A stretch of 64,000 nucleotides of DNA, from contig JAUIRK010001026.1 in assembly GCA_030549495.1 (NCBI GenBank), positions 248,001-312,000 on the forward strand, read 5' to 3'. Positions 22,228 to 34,770 of the stretch are shown here, piece by piece; the first letter of the stretch is position 1; the number at the start of each line of letters is the position of its first letter. The translations under genes and the position numbers were made by a program. The notes under the pieces are model-generated. The model had not been told where the DNA came from, did no database searches, and was given only the letters and a program-made list of their open reading frames with translations. This DNA is from Nectonema munidae (lineage: Eukaryota > Nematomorpha > Nectonematoida > Nectonematidae).

Positions 22228-22505
22228 CTATCAGTGACGGGCGGGGAGGCATTTTAGCTGCTTCCACCAAAACATATCTATTGTATCAAATTTGCTGAAG
22301 TATAAATAAAATTATATCACTTCAAATTTTGTTACTTTTCCTAAAATTGCTAACTGCATGTTTGGTACAATTGGATCGTAATTACAAGTATAGCTGCTAT
22401 TTTTCACCAAAATTTTGATATTATCTCTAGAATCTAGATAACTTCAAACTCAGTGTCTATATTAGATATGCTTTTAAAAATCATGATATACAGTTTTGAA
22501 AGGAT
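22228..22505 (+). repeat. Dispersed repeat family R22, copy 1
   Basis: The stretch starts CAGTGACGGGCGGGG and runs to ATGATATACAG. It matches 22985-23090 in its first part and 37690-37945 along its length (for example TTATATCACTTCAAATTTTG against TTATATCCCTTCAAACTTCG). Its class is unknown, perhaps a hAT-like non-autonomous element. Confidence 0.6.
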
Positions 22506-22984
22506 ACCACTAAAATAAGTGATCTGGCATGACAACCAGTAGGACAAAAACGCTACAAATGCCCAACAGAATCACGAGACATCAAAATTTACCCACTTAA
22601 AATTGTTCGATTTAAAGGATATTTTGAATACATATGGAGAAAATGACTTTAAACTCACTTTCAAACTTTTACAAAGTATGAATAATTATTTTAGATATAG
22701 CAAATTTGAAATCAAATCGTATTTTTTGTATGTAAACTTGAATTTTTGTAGGAATTATTTTTAATGTATCCAAATCTTCGAGGGCATTACTGTATGGCTA
22801 AGCTTTTGCAAACACACTAAGTCGCGCTGCCCAATTTATTTAATTCCTGATTTTTGAAATTTCATAAAAGTTACATTTCGATAGAAATTTGTATACCCGC
22901 AGATATAAAATAGGTATATCCTTAAAAAAGAAAACATATGGTACTACGAAACAAATGTAAAAAATATGCTCATATTAACACTAC

Positions 22985-23095
22985 CAGTGACGGCGGGGCA
23001 TTTTAGCCCTTCTATTGTACAAATTGTCTGAATTACATATATGCGTTCAAACTTTGTAACTTTTCCTGAAATAGCAGCTGCTTCCATGGGCCGGA
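22985..23095 (+). repeat. Dispersed repeat family R22, copy 2 (5' part)
   Basis: CAGTGACGGCGGGGCATTTT is followed by GTTCAAACTTTGTAACTTTT. It shares head and middle with copy 1, then diverges. Confidence 0.55.
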
Positions 23096-26000
23096 AGGAT
23101 GCTTAAAGCGAATTCTTCAAATAAGCCTTTTATATTTGCGCAGACTTAGAAAGTCTCTAACGTCAAAATCTTTTCTCATGCTCGATACTTAAACTGTTTA
23201 CACTTGTGGAAGTGCAATTTCATTTTACACTTTGATGCAAACAACGCAACTCCTGTTTTAGTAAGTTTTATATCATTCATAAGGTGATCAAGCTCTTTTT
23301 AGTCTAGAAAAAGCTTTTGATGTATCCGAAATATCAATATCAGACGTTGATTTCTATGCTGAACAGTGAACACACTGGAATTGGCAACTTATCACCGATC
23401 TATATTAATTTTCTGGTTACTTATCCTTGACTTACAAGAACCTACATCTTATCTATTGGCTTTGGGGCAATATATTCCACTCTGTATTTGATGGAAGATG
23501 ATGTTAGTATGAGATCTTTCAGAAACACACTGAGACAAGTTGATATAATTGGAAAGAATGTTAGTACTAAATATGATACAAGTAGACACAACATCGCAAT
23601 ACCATGGAGTTAGGTTTTTGAAGAAAGAAATTGAATTACTTTACCAATAACGTCCCACATATTTTACATCAATATCAGAAGTGATTACATTCATATCCCC
23701 AAGGTGGAGCAAACGAAAAAAGATGGGATATTAATTTAGGGAAACGATTGATTTCTATAAAACTATAAGTCTTAGAAATCAATATAAGGAAAATTGAACA
23801 ACTATTTAGTTGAAATATGAATTTGAAACATATCGTCTTTAATAATGTCTTCATCAAATTAATCATTTTAAGTGGAGTGTACTTGAAAAAAAGTTTGCCC
23901 CAAAGAATCTTCCATTTTAAACTTATTTTATTTACTCAAAAGCAATTTAATTATTCAATTTCTCATACCAATAAATTGGCGTTTAATGGATTGCTATAAA
24001 GATCTAAGTGTTCGAAGATACTGAGAGAAAAGATGGCCAATCCGATATAATATAGTGAATTCACAGAAAAAGTTGTAAAATGAAGGCCATAAATTCTCCT
24101 ATCTATATTCTTTGCTCTCTTTCTACGTGGAATAAATTTACCTGTGGCTAAAAATGATGTTTACCTCGCTCTTTCAGTAGTGTAGCCATTCAGGAGTCCA
24201 AAGGTAGCGCACAATAAGAAGCATAGGAGATAGAACTTGGGTAGAACAAAACTACTCGAAAAGCGTTTTGCCATTGACAGAAATGTAAGGAATCTTCGAG
24301 ATTGAATAAATATTTTCAAATTTCAAAATGTTATTATATTCTGTATTGAAGATAAAAATGCAGCAAGCTACTACTGTCATACCGGATGTTGATATCACAA
24401 GTCTCACTCTCGCATTGCATATTATTAAGACAAATTCCACGAAAGCGCATCTTTATTTTTTCGTCTCTTTCTCCCCATCATACACCCACCCATGAATCAA
24501 GACAGAGATGGAGCTGTGATGAGTATGTGCTTTAAATTTGCACACTCCCCTCTCAGCAAGACGAGGACACCATTATTTCCATGACGTGCTGAAGCCGAAG
24601 GCCTTTTTCAAACAGGAAGCCATTCCTGGCGAACAATAAAAACTGATTCGAGATAAAGACTTTGTTGTGAGGTCCAGGTGTGTACCCGAATCCTTTACCA
24701 GATCAAGCTCTAAAGTATAGCATCTCGTCTATGATCCGTTCAATAAACATAATTTTCTCGTTTGTGTGCATAAATTTTTCATCTCATTCTCTACCAGTGC
24801 TGTACATGTGGTTTTTGTTAATAGTTTTAATAACGAAAACGAAGTCAAACTAACGATATCGATAGCGTATTTTTATCTTAACGATTGTGTTGATTTCGTT
24901 ACTTATATTTTCACATGCAGTGTTAAAAAGGAGCATAAAACCAATGCGCGAAATATGTTTATTCATAAGTTCTATAATTCGGCAAATAACTATCAACTTT
25001 TTCTTCTTTTTGAGTATTCCAATTGATGCATACTTCCACTTAAGATTGCGAAAAATCTTCGATATTCAACGCAAAAAACCTGGATAAGGAACTTCTAAAA
25101 GCCACTTGCTTCCAGAGCGTAAAATCTGAAACTAATAATTTTATAAGACTGTAATTTTTTCAAATTAAATTTATACTTACAAATTTGTTTTCATTTAACG
25201 ATAAAGATAACGAAGCGCTTTTTGTTCAAAGTAATGACAATTACAACGAAGTCCTTTTTAATCATCATCATGTCAAGTCTAATATCTAATAACAACTCAT
25301 TTATAAATGCAATTCAAATATCCTAACGTTGTAATCATTTTGCAGTTTGTCTTTTTATTTTCCACTTTATGCATTTTGGCGTGTTATTAAAACTTTGGAA
25401 AATAACATCTGTCATGCATGAAAAGTTCACATCGCCATTTTCGATTTGTTTTAGTCCTCTTTCAAGGTTAAACACTTTGAGTGACATTAGTAAATGTGTT
25501 CTCAAGAGCATTCGTATAAAAGTACGATGCGGTATAAAAAGTTAGAAAAATAAGATAGTACTTCAAAAGCGCCTTTTCAATTTAGTAGAGTATGCCGAGA
25601 TCCATATTAATAGCAAATCCTCCGTAATATAACATTACAATCGCCAACATTTAGACTATTTAGATAGATTTTACGCATTTTTGTTCAAACATAATTCCAA
25701 CATTATATCAAGAATTAGATTTACCAAATATTTTAATATTATTTTCCTTGCAAATATATTCCTTCAAATTTTCACATTTAATAACGGACGATGCAGAAAA
25801 AAGGAGGTTTAGGTTGAACATTTTGGAACTAAATTTTTTTTCATCAGAAAGGAACCGATTTGAAATGATTTTAAATATCGGCAAAAGAATTTTCTAAGAA
25901 TAAGGAGTTATCATAAGTTTTTTTAGAATTTAAATTGGGATTCATATGAACTTGAGTAAATTCTTCATTTCTAATAAGATGATTTTCACATAATCCTAAT

Positions 26001-26540
26001 TCGATTGAGATTATTTTGCACGCTCTTGATGTTAAGAACATTTTCATGTCTTTGATAAACGATTAGAAATAAAGGAGAACATACATTTAGGGCGAATAAA
26101 GTCATTAAAGTCAATTTGAAAAAAAAATGTTTTAAAATTTTCAAATCTTTTTATTTAGCAAGTTTGTTCATATATTTCAATTTTTAAATTTTTTTAGGCC
26201 AATAAAGTCAATTTTTTTTTTCTTAAAAATTAATTTTTTTTCATAAAGTCAATATTTGTGGGAAAAAAATTCAAAACTATTTTGTATTTTATATTGTAAG
26301 TTTAAAACAAAATGAGGAATCACTTTTATTATAAAAATTTTAAAAGTTTTTAAATTTATTTATTTTCATTAAATTCTTTCAAAGGGTAAATTTTGTTTGC
26401 CCTAATAGGATATCTGTATTTGTTGGTCTAATTCCTTTAAGTATGATATTAAAAAACATTGTAGGTTTATCATTTTTAGATTTAAAGCTTTGAATTAACT
26501 CATATACGTTTTAAACAACAGCTCCCATAATTATAATAAT
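23096..26540. other. Spacer, no gene seen
   Basis: This is mostly AT-rich. The block at 24440-24760 is less AT-rich than its surroundings and contains CAATAAACATAATTTTC at its end; I cannot assign it. It could hold the missing first M16 exon or promoter, but no matching peptide was found. Confidence 0.35.
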
Positions 26541-26544
26541 AATC

Positions 26545-27850
26545 AATTATGTCAAAGCATGCCGAAAGTTGCAAAAAGTAAATCAACAAAAATTGGGATA
26601 CTGTTCAACAAGTATCCTCATGAATTCACAATGTCTAAATCTAAAGATTTATCTTGCAAAATTTGAAACGTGATTGTCAATCATGAAAAAAATCTTTTTT
26701 ATTGAAAACCACACAACACAAAGTTGAAAAAGCACCAGCTTGGTTTAGCAAGTTCATCTAGCACAAGTATAATTCAAAACTACTTAGAGCCAGTTGATAA
26801 GAAATTTTCTCGAAATTTGATAAGATGCTTTTTAGAAGCAAACATCCCTTTACATAAGCTTTCACATCCTTCAATCAAAATGTTTTTCTCAGAATTAGGA
26901 TACTCAATTCCCTCGATTTCCACTAGAAGAAATCTTGTTTCAGATCATTCCGTAGACGTGATTGATCAAATAAAAAAAATTAAAAGAAAAAAAAGTTTTT
27001 TTAATGCTCGATGAAAGCACTCTTCGCGATGGGAGCTTTGTGAATGTTCTGATTGGCTCAATAGATATTCCAGAAAAAACATGGCTTGCCAAGTGTATAC
27101 GATTTGAAGAGAATGTTGACTCGAAAACAATTGTTTGTGTTGTTGATGATGTTTTAAGGGAGTTTAACGTTAAAAAAGAGAACTTTTTGTTGTTTTTAAC
27201 CGATGCTGCTAAATATAAGTTAGCCGCTGGCCGAATATTGAAAATTGTGCATTCTAATTTGTTTCATATTACATGCCTCGCACATTTAATTCACAATTGT
27301 GAAATGAAAGTTAAATCTTTCTATAAAGAAGTAGATGAGCTCATTGCTAACATGAAAAACTTGCAACAATTAAAAATAAAAATAGAAAAGCTGCCTTTAG
27401 AGAGATTGGTTTCCCTCCAACACCAATTATAACAAGATGAGCGAGTTGGCTAGAAGCGGCTTCCTATTACTCTGATAAATTACCAGAAGTCAAAAGAATT
27501 GTTAATTCTTTCAAAAGCAAAGATGATGTCCGGGTTCAAAATGCCAAAAAAGTGTTAACAATTCGTCACTTTATGAACAACTCATAAAAATCAAGCAAAC
27601 GTATTACAATTTGGCAAAAATTGCTAAAAAAATTGAATATTCGTCTGTTAGATCACGGATGCAAAGCAACTTTTTGATTCCATTCACTTTACTGAAGAAG
27701 TGCTACACTGTGAGTGCTGCCAATGTCCTAGAACCCTTTTTTTATTATAGCTCTAATACTTTTGGTAAAGCTTCACTTTTTTTCACTCAAAGAAAAAAAT
27801 TTTTATGAAGATGATAAATTCCACAAGTCTTATAATTCTCAAAGTTTATC
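26545..27850 (+). mobile_element. hAT (CGGBP1-like) transposase remnant
   Basis: A BED-like start region (LSCKI, then a stop where Cys is expected, then NVIVNHEK) leads into NLIRCFLEANIPLHKLSHPS and LDESTLRDGSFVNVLIGSID, DAAKYKLAAGRILKIVHSNL and FHITCLAHLIHNCEMKV. These are the N-terminal, first-Asp and TDAAPYM/CLAHALHR blocks of CGGBP1-type hAT transposases. At least two frame changes and stops are present. No terminal repeats were identified. It appears dead. Confidence 0.8.
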
Positions 27851-28472
27851 CTACTATTTTTTTAATGTTCAATACTCCATAGATTTTAGTATTTAAGAAA
27901 AATATCTGCATATTACTTCCCTTAAATTGATCAAACGAACACGTTTTTATGAAGGTTCGTAAATTTTCGAAAAATAAAAAAAAATTAAATATTTTATATC
28001 ATAGAGATGTAAATTAAACATATGAAAATTAAACAGGCTTCTTACTTTCCAACATAACTCCTCCAAAATAGGAGAATTTTTAGGATTGTGAGGAAGAAGT
28101 CATTTAATTACTTCGCTGCTTAATTGATTTTTTATTATGATAAATATAAATTAATTAGTTAATTATTTGGATTGATACAAGCTTTGTGTCGTAATATTTT
28201 CTTATTTAGGGTACTAGTGTGAGGAAATGTTCTTCGCTAATTGAGTAAGAAATCTGCATTTTTAGTCTACGAAGTGCATGTTGAGAAATGTGTGTCATTG
28301 TATATTTTGTGAACCTTTTGATTTTCAATAAACATCTTCTTTATCTTCTTCTTCTTAGAGCACTACTCATAAATATAACTAGTAATGCTTACTAGATTCT
28401 TTGATTACAGAATTTTATTTTGATTATTTGACAAATATATTATTTAATATCGTAAAAAAATTTCAAAAATAT

Positions 28473-28662
28473 AGGTAATAACTTATGTAACATCGTCTCC
28501 CCAAATGAGGTATATCAAATCTTAAATCTAGCAAAATATGAACGGACAGGTTGGAGATGAAGCATCGCAGTATACAGGTTGGAGATGAACCATCGTAGTA
28601 TACAGGTAATAACTTATGTAGCATCGTCTCCCCGAATGAGGTATATCAAATCATACATCTAG
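28473..28662 (+). repeat. 131-bp tandem duplication with inner 30-bp repeat
   Basis: AGGTAATAACTTATGTA plus CATCGTCTCC occurs at 28473 and again at 28604, with matching sequence through AATGAGGTATATCAAATC. Between them CAGGTTGGAGATGAA and CATCG are repeated twice about 30 bp apart. The inner repeat also occurs at about 10690, in the dispersed copy A. Confidence 0.85.
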
Positions 28663-28960
28663 TTTGTGTGTGTGAATGTGAGTTTAAGTAGGTCTGGCAA
28701 GACATATATATAAAAAAAATTTGAACCAAAATATTTTTTGTAAAATAAAGTTAATACTGTTATTCAGAATGAGAAGAAAAATCTAAAAATGTATAATACT
28801 TGTATATTTGTTGAATATATGTGAAGTCATAATTTTGAGACCGTTTGAAAGGCCTGAAAATCAAAAATTTTTAAAAATTAAAATTTAAAAACCTAAAACA
28901 TATATTTTTTGCAGTCAAAGTTGGAAATTTAGTCATCCTATCAAGTTCAGAGTCAAAGCT
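28540..28960 (+). repeat. Dispersed repeat, copy B (see 10625-11140)
   Basis: It shares the TG run, GTCTGGCAAGACA, TTGAACCAAAATATTT, GTTATTCAGAATGA and GTGAAGTCATAATTTTGAGA with the copy near 10.9 kb. Confidence 0.75.
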
Positions 28961-28999
28961 TTTTCTGAGCGTAAGAAAATTGATAAACCCATTTTAAGC

Positions 29000-30038
29000 T
29001 TTGATATACACGTATATATTAGTAAAATATTTAAGGAATACAAATATAATGATCATTTATATATAAAACTATATTAAAATATCTTTAAGCGACTTATTGA
29101 AAAGTTTTGAGAAACGGTTTCACTAGCAGACTAGCTGCTCTTCCAAAAGAAGCTTCGTAAACGGTCCTAACTGACTGAAAGTGCAGTGAGAAGGAAAGGT
29201 CAAGCCGAGAATAGGATGTGTCCGTTAGAAGGCACATAAGGCTGTTAAGAAATTGCGACATCTCAAACCCTATTATACGGTTATCGTAGTCTGAAGTGAA
29301 AAAATGCAAAAGAATACGACACTGTCAGTGGATGATGAATTTCATGAAGGAACTTTTTCTTGAAAGCCAGGAAGTATTCTCTATCATTTAAAAGCTCTAT
29401 CCCTATTGTATTCAAAGAATAGGTGGGAATGTATTCAATCCTAAAAGATGAGTGTAGAAAGAGCGAACATGAAAGATTATTGTCAATTTGTTTTCGCTAT
29501 GTGAAGGAATCTATCATATGTTAGCGATTTTTTATGGGATCATAACAAACGAGATCATTATAATTGATAAAATACATACCAATTTCCGCACTTGTGGTGA
29601 GATTGGGAGCTGATAGTTCTTTAGATAAGAAATTTTTATATAATAAATTTTGAATTAAATATTAAGGATATAAGCACCTGGATAAAATAACGCATTTTTA
29701 ACACTTGCATCTAAAAGTATAAACTAGAAGTACCCCAGGACGATTTTGGTAAAAAGAAAAACATTAAAAAAATCAAAAAACAGTATAACAACATCGGAAT
29801 GCGCGTACTTACAATGTTCTACTTTCCAATGTAAGTGTCATAAATACCATAACTCTATGGACCACGCAAAAAAGGTAATATTTAATTTATATTAATGAAA
29901 GCAACAAAATTCTCATAAATCTTTTCTTGAAACGCCTTTGAAATTAATTCTTCCTGCAATCCAACTCCTTGTTCCATCCGTGTGATGAGAAAGGAAGCCT
30001 CTTCTTGGTGTATTGAGGGAGAAAGAAAGGGTGTTGCA
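29000..30038. other. Spacer 3' of RagC/D, no gene seen
   Basis: A moderately less AT-rich patch lies at 29095-29300, without homology. The RagC/D 3' UTR presumably covers part of 29900-30038. Confidence 0.35.
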
Positions 30039-31343
30039 TCAGGACTTCTTGACCGCAAACAAGTCAAAGATGCCTTCTCGCAGGCGTTCAAAGTTGTAGT
30101 CGATTAGGCCTTTGCGTTTGAAGTTATCGCCACGAACGATGAAAATGAGCGCAAGGTATTTGTCGACTTGGCGCAAATAAAGAAACACCTCATTCGCCAG
30201 CTCAATAATGGAAGCGGACTTCGCGTCAAAAGGACAGCAGTCCGTGGTCAATCCTGCTGACGTGGATGAGGAATTTGTGTTGGGTGCGTTGGATTCGGCT
30301 GAGTTGGATACGCTTGAAGCGAGACCGTAGATACACGAGATGTCAATCACAACATCAAGCATGTCACAGCACAACTCATACGTGTGCATGTCGACAGGCG
30401 AGCTATCGGTAGCGAGGTACAATTTGCTCACAACATCGCAAAGAAAAACTTTTTCAATGCCTGAACCCGCAGTGAAGATGTTGAGAAGGTTCTCAAGGAT
30501 GGGGAGCTGGGGAGTGAGTTGCTGCAAAACTTTGCTAAAGGCTTCAAATATGGAGTTGTCGTAAATGCTAGTCATGTAGAAGCGAAGGCTTGCGTCTCGA
30601 ACATTCTGCCTCTCTTGCAACTGCTCTTTCACGTATTCAAAGATGGCGCGCTGAATTTCCACCTTTTGGTCATCGGAGAGGCCGTCCACTTTATGAATGA
30701 ATATGTTGAACTTCATCACGGTCTGGGAATCCTTATTGGCTGCAAGCATTTGCATACACCGACTAATCACGTCAATCACTTTTTTCAAAGGCTCAATAAA
30801 ATCGTCTTGCGCGTCAACAACAAAAATGAGTGATATGTGCTCAGAGCCAGAAAGGACCGCCCCACCACCAGTGCTATTGTTATTTGCATTTAAAAAGGAA
30901 AAGATGGAGGATCCTTGATTCGCTGATGTTGATGAGGAGGAGAGAGCGGCTTCGCAAAAGTCCTGAGAACCGGGCATGTCCCAGCATTCGAAGCGAAAGA
31001 AGGAGCTGTTGATAATTTTATCGCGGTTAACGCGTGACGTGCTTTCATTGAAGAGGGTTTCGTTTGGCGCCACTTTTTCAAAGACGACTCGATAAATTGA
31101 CGTTTTGCCACTTCGCCTCAAGCCAAGAAGAATGATCTTGGCAACCTTGGTGCAGCTGTTATTACAAACGTCTCCCGTTTCAACCTTACCCAGATCGCAA
31201 CCTCCTATGTGACTGTTTGCATTGATGATCTTTGAGAAATCGGGTGACTTGTTCATTTGAGCAGAAGCTGTAGATGAAAAATAATCTGAAGGATTATTGG
31301 CATCAGGTAAACCTTCTGAAGAAAGTCGAGAAGATTCCTCCAT
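30039..31343 (-). CDS. RagC-D: Rag GTPase C/D, 434 residues
   Basis: A Ras-related GTPase that pairs with RagA/B on lysosomes and recruits TORC1 when amino acids are plentiful. Visible motifs: G1 GLRRSGKTS at 74-82, switch II WDMPGSQDF at 121-129, G4 HKVDGL at 217-222, then TSIYDNSIFEAFS at 258-270, typical of RagC/D. The C-terminal roadblock part contains LLNIFTAGSGIEKVFLCDVV, ATDSSPVDM, ELCCDMLDVVIDISCIYGL and KGLIDYNF. Ser/Asn-rich insertions lie at about 134-168 and 343-372, and a 65-residue head precedes the G domain; animal orthologues are more compact. The reading frame is a single exon. The ATG at 31343 lies 16 nt inside an acceptor-like TTTTATAG (exon from about 31359), suggesting a 5' UTR intron. 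Composition is clearly less AT-rich than its surroundings. Confidence 0.97.
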   Translation of the reverse strand: MEESSRLSSEGLPDANNPSDYFSSTASAQMNKSPDFSKIINANSHIGGCDLGKVETGDVCNNSCTKVAKIILLGLRRSGKTSIYRVVFEKVAPNETLFNESTSRVNRDKIINSSFFRFECWDMPGSQDFCEAALSSSSTSANQGSSIFSFLNANNNSTGGGAVLSGSEHISLIFVVDAQDDFIEPLKKVIDVISRCMQMLAANKDSQTVMKFNIFIHKVDGLSDDQKVEIQRAIFEYVKEQLQERQNVRDASLRFYMTSIYDNSIFEAFSKVLQQLTPQLPILENLLNIFTAGSGIEKVFLCDVVSKLYLATDSSPVDMHTYELCCDMLDVVIDISCIYGLASSVSNSAESNAPNTNSSSTSAGLTTDCCPFDAKSASIIELANEVFLYLRQVDKYLALIFIVRGDNFKRKGLIDYNFERLREGIFDLFAVKKS

Positions 31344-31359
31344 GATGATTCCTTCAAAT
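31344..31359 (-). promoter_or_regulatory. Probable splice acceptor and short 5' leader of RagC/D
   Basis: TTTATTTTATAG stands 16 nt before the start codon on the minus strand, so the leader probably continues in an unseen upstream exon. Confidence 0.5.
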
Positions 31360-31850
31360 CTATAAAATAAATTTATAAAGTCGTTATTGCATTTAATGAT
31401 GTCAAACTTTTAGGATTAATTTTTCATCTAATAAAGTCCAAGTAATGCAAGGGACTACTTTGCAAAGAGCATTACATTAAAACACACCCATAACAGATCA
31501 AATTAATTCTTAAAATGTTTTCTTTCTCCAAAGAAAGTTCGTAATAAACGAAAACAAATATTGCACAAGCAGATGGCAGTCAAGATCAGTTGACTGATAG
31601 AACCAGACTATGCCAAGGTAATTAGTTTTAGCATAAAGATAAACAATGCCATTCAATTATACATGTCCCATGACGTTGAATTCAGATGTAATCTTTGGGA
31701 GAAACGCAATTTCTTTTTTAAAATTGAATTGGTTTTTGAAATAAATTTGATAAAGTAATATAAACAAAATTTTGATAACAATCAATTAATCTCATCAAAA
31801 ATTTGATTAAAATAAAACTTCTTTATACACATTGTTAGTTGCGTGGGCAG
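31360..31850. other. Spacer upstream of RagC/D
   Basis: No gene or repeat was recognised. It may contain the RagC/D leader exon and promoter. Confidence 0.35.
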
Positions 31851-31854
31851 GTGC

Positions 31855-31957
31855 AGTAAAACCTCATATATCCGAATTTTCACGTATCCGAACACTCGCT
31901 TATCCGAACAATTTCTTTGTCTGCGAACCTGTTCGAAATACTTGAGGTTCTAGTGTA
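31855..31957 (+). mobile_element. Short pogo/Tigger-type MITE
   Basis: CAGTAAAACCTCATATATCC at the left and TTGAGGTTCTAGTG at the right form an imperfect inverted repeat (CACTAGAACCTCAA reversed). Internal TATCCGAA repeats are typical of Tigger ends. It is about 100 bp with no clear TA flanks. Confidence 0.5.
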
Positions 31958-33198
31958 TGAATGAGGTTTCCGAAAATTTGTTCTTTTATAAATATTCACA
32001 TCTATTTTTGCATTAAAATTAGACTCAAGTTTAGAGAGTTAGTTTTGCAGAAAACATGTAAATATGGAAAAATTTTTAAAAAGGTTATTTATAGGAAAAT
32101 GATAAACTTCCAATTTACAAATAGATTGTGGCGTTTTGCCTAACCAGGAACTTTGACTGACCTCCAAGAAAGAGACTTTCAACAGCCCATATATTTCTCG
32201 ATTTTATTTTGCATATGCACAGCTATCCTATGAGCTATACAGGCGCTGAAAATTCCAACAGTCTCATCACTTCAAGATTGTAGAATGTGATTAATCGGAT
32301 ACTTAACCCATAACATCCCATCGTAAGTTCAAACTTGCGCAAATGATTTCAAGATTTTAAGGTATTGTTATATCAAATTACTTGAAATCTCCTCTGCTTT
32401 CTCTCGGGTGAAATGGGTTTGAAATATGATTTTGGCGCCAATTCAAGAATATTTTGATATTTCCATAAAATTCGTCACATTTGAAGTAAACTAATGTACG
32501 TTTTCTTCTTCAAACCTGTCATATTCTAAAGCAGTGGTTCCCAACCATTTTCTTCCCAAAGCCCTTTTGAAGGAAATTTTTTTTCACCGCCCATCCATGT
32601 TTAACGATTTAAAAAGTGAACGAATAAAATACTTTTTTTTTAAAGAAAATAAACAAAAAAACAAAATTAAATATTTTTAATAAAAAATTAAATTAAAAAA
32701 AAAATGAACCATGAAAAATCCTTGAAAATTCAATGGCTTCCTTGCGGCTGATGATTTTTTTATTATTTCATTCAAATCAGGACTTATTTTTGTAAGTTTA
32801 AGTCCTAAGCCTATTTTTAATTTGTTTGTTTTTCAGATGTAGCGCAGCCCCGAAAGTTTTATATTCATTAGTACTTCAGGTGACGAATTTTTTTTTATAT
32901 TTGATTAAAAAAACCAACTGAATCAAAACATGTAAAAAAACTTTAAATAGAAGTTTAAAAATGAAAGTTTTGACATTTTTATTACTGCATGTAGAAAAAA
33001 GCTAGAGTCACTAGAGACACACTAGTAAAAGATGGCATAGTATTACATAGTATTTTACAATTAAAATTAAGCAACTAAAAGGCATAACAATTAAAAATTG
33101 CACAAAAATATTTCTTTTTTATAGCATTCATCAAAGCAGTGAACATGCAAACCGAACAAGCATTTTTTGCACAAAGTATTCTTTTTTTCCTCAAGGCA

Positions 33199-34770
33199 TC
33201 ATTTTTCAGGGTTTATGTAATTAAGGAAAGATCTAAAGAAGCATATCTTATCTGAAGAATAGGATTGGCTTGTGCTGTTGATTTTCCACGTCTTGGCAAA
33301 ACTCCATAACTTTTCAGTAATGTTAATACTAATTCTTCTAAATTCGAGCTGAAAAGTTTTTCTGCCATTTTCGCTAATATTATCCAACATTGATTCACTA
33401 CTGTAAGGTCGAACAAATGAGTAATTATAGGGAAGTAGCACTTTTTCCCATGTAGTGATGCAGGATATTTTGCAGGATTTTCATTCATTCTGCAACCCAT
33501 CTTAAGCCATTTGAGTGTTATAAAACTTAATTTTAATCCTTTTTATCAAAGTTTTTGAATAATGATTTATTTCTTCAACCAGGTTAGAACTTGGACTGTT
33601 TGACACAAGAGGAGACTTCTCTGTGGTCTTGCCAATGACAAATAGAGAGATCATGTTGATTTTCCATAAATCCTTCAAGAAAGCCTCTTGATTTCTTTCC
33701 GATTTCTTTTTTAGACAAAAAGGAAATTCCATTTACTCTGTTTCTTCTGAGTGGTGAAGTAAATTTTTGATTCAATAGAGTCATTTCTTGAAGATTTAAG
33801 GTTGAAAAAAAGTTATCTGCAACAAAATGATAAGTGTTGTTGCAAAACTCGAAATTTTTTTTAACGAATCCTAAAACTACACTTTCTCCAATTGAAAATG
33901 AAGAGGACTTAGATGAAAATGTTGTACTTTTTCCTTGGTAAAAATCAAAGTCTACCGAATATCCTGGGTACACGCAATCACTCTATTGCTTGTAGCCAAA
34001 ACGTTGTTGTAGCTTTCCTTTCATACACTGCTTTAAAAAGATGATAACCATAGTACGTAACCATGCTCTCGTCTATGTTGTGAATTTCAGAAAAGGTTTG
34101 ATTTCTTATAAATTTCGTTCAATTTTGAACGTTGGGATTCAAATCATCGTTATTCGAAAAATGAAGAAATTTTTTTATATCGTCAAATCTATCTCGGCGC
34201 ATAGATTCGGAAACCAGTTTCACATTACGTTACAATCTTCAGACTTTTTTCAGTACATTCGCCATTGTGGAAGATTATGGTATCCCATAAGAATTACCAT
34301 GTCAATGAAAAGAGTTAGTTCTTCTTCTGTGAGGCTAAAACTTTTGTTCTTTTGATTGGCATAAAGGTTTGAAAAATCCATTTCAAAAGCTCTGTAATAA
34401 AAAGTAAAAAACATCTTTAACTTCCAGAGGTCTTTCAAAAAATTTAGGCGAACTCATTGGAGAAAAGGAGACCGTGATTATACTACTGCCACTACCTCTA
34501 ACCCACGATCTGTCAAAGCATTTTTTTTTTCTTTTTGTAACGATCAAAGATTCGATATGTGAGTGATCATGTACGACAAGCTCAGCTTCAGCGTTCAATT
34601 GATTTCCGGATAAGTGATTTATATCAGGATCATCTTCTCCCGAATCTTCCTCAGATACGATACTTGAAGAGTTTATAGGAGGCTAGATCAAAACTTCGCT
34701 TCTAATGACTTCATTTTCTTCAATGTACTTGATAATATTATTCAAAGTGTCCTCCTGAAAAATAGAAATG
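33199..34770 (-). mobile_element. piggyBac transposase remnant, nearly full domain order
   Basis: Reading the minus strand: NLYANQKNKSFSLTEEELTL and LMGYHNLPQWRMY (N-terminal part); FSEIHNIDESMV with YYGYHLFK (first catalytic Asp); VDFDFYQGKS, FVADNFFSTLNLQEM (second Asp, ADNFFTS block); LRRNRVNG; SICHWQDHREV; and GKKCYFPIITHLFDLTVVNQ (C-terminal core). These occur in at least four frames, so several frameshifts and stops break the gene. TTAA-flanked ends were not pinned down. It lies within the larger hAT. Confidence 0.85.

Noticed and set aside
24560-24600. Minus-strand ATG with MASCLKKAFGFSTSWK as the missing M16 first exon
   Set aside because: It hits a stop after 16 codons with no donor in the needed phase and no similarity to M16 N-termini.
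30340-31111. Several frames opposite or overlapping RagC/D
   Set aside because: They are shadows of the RagC/D gene created by its less AT-rich codons.
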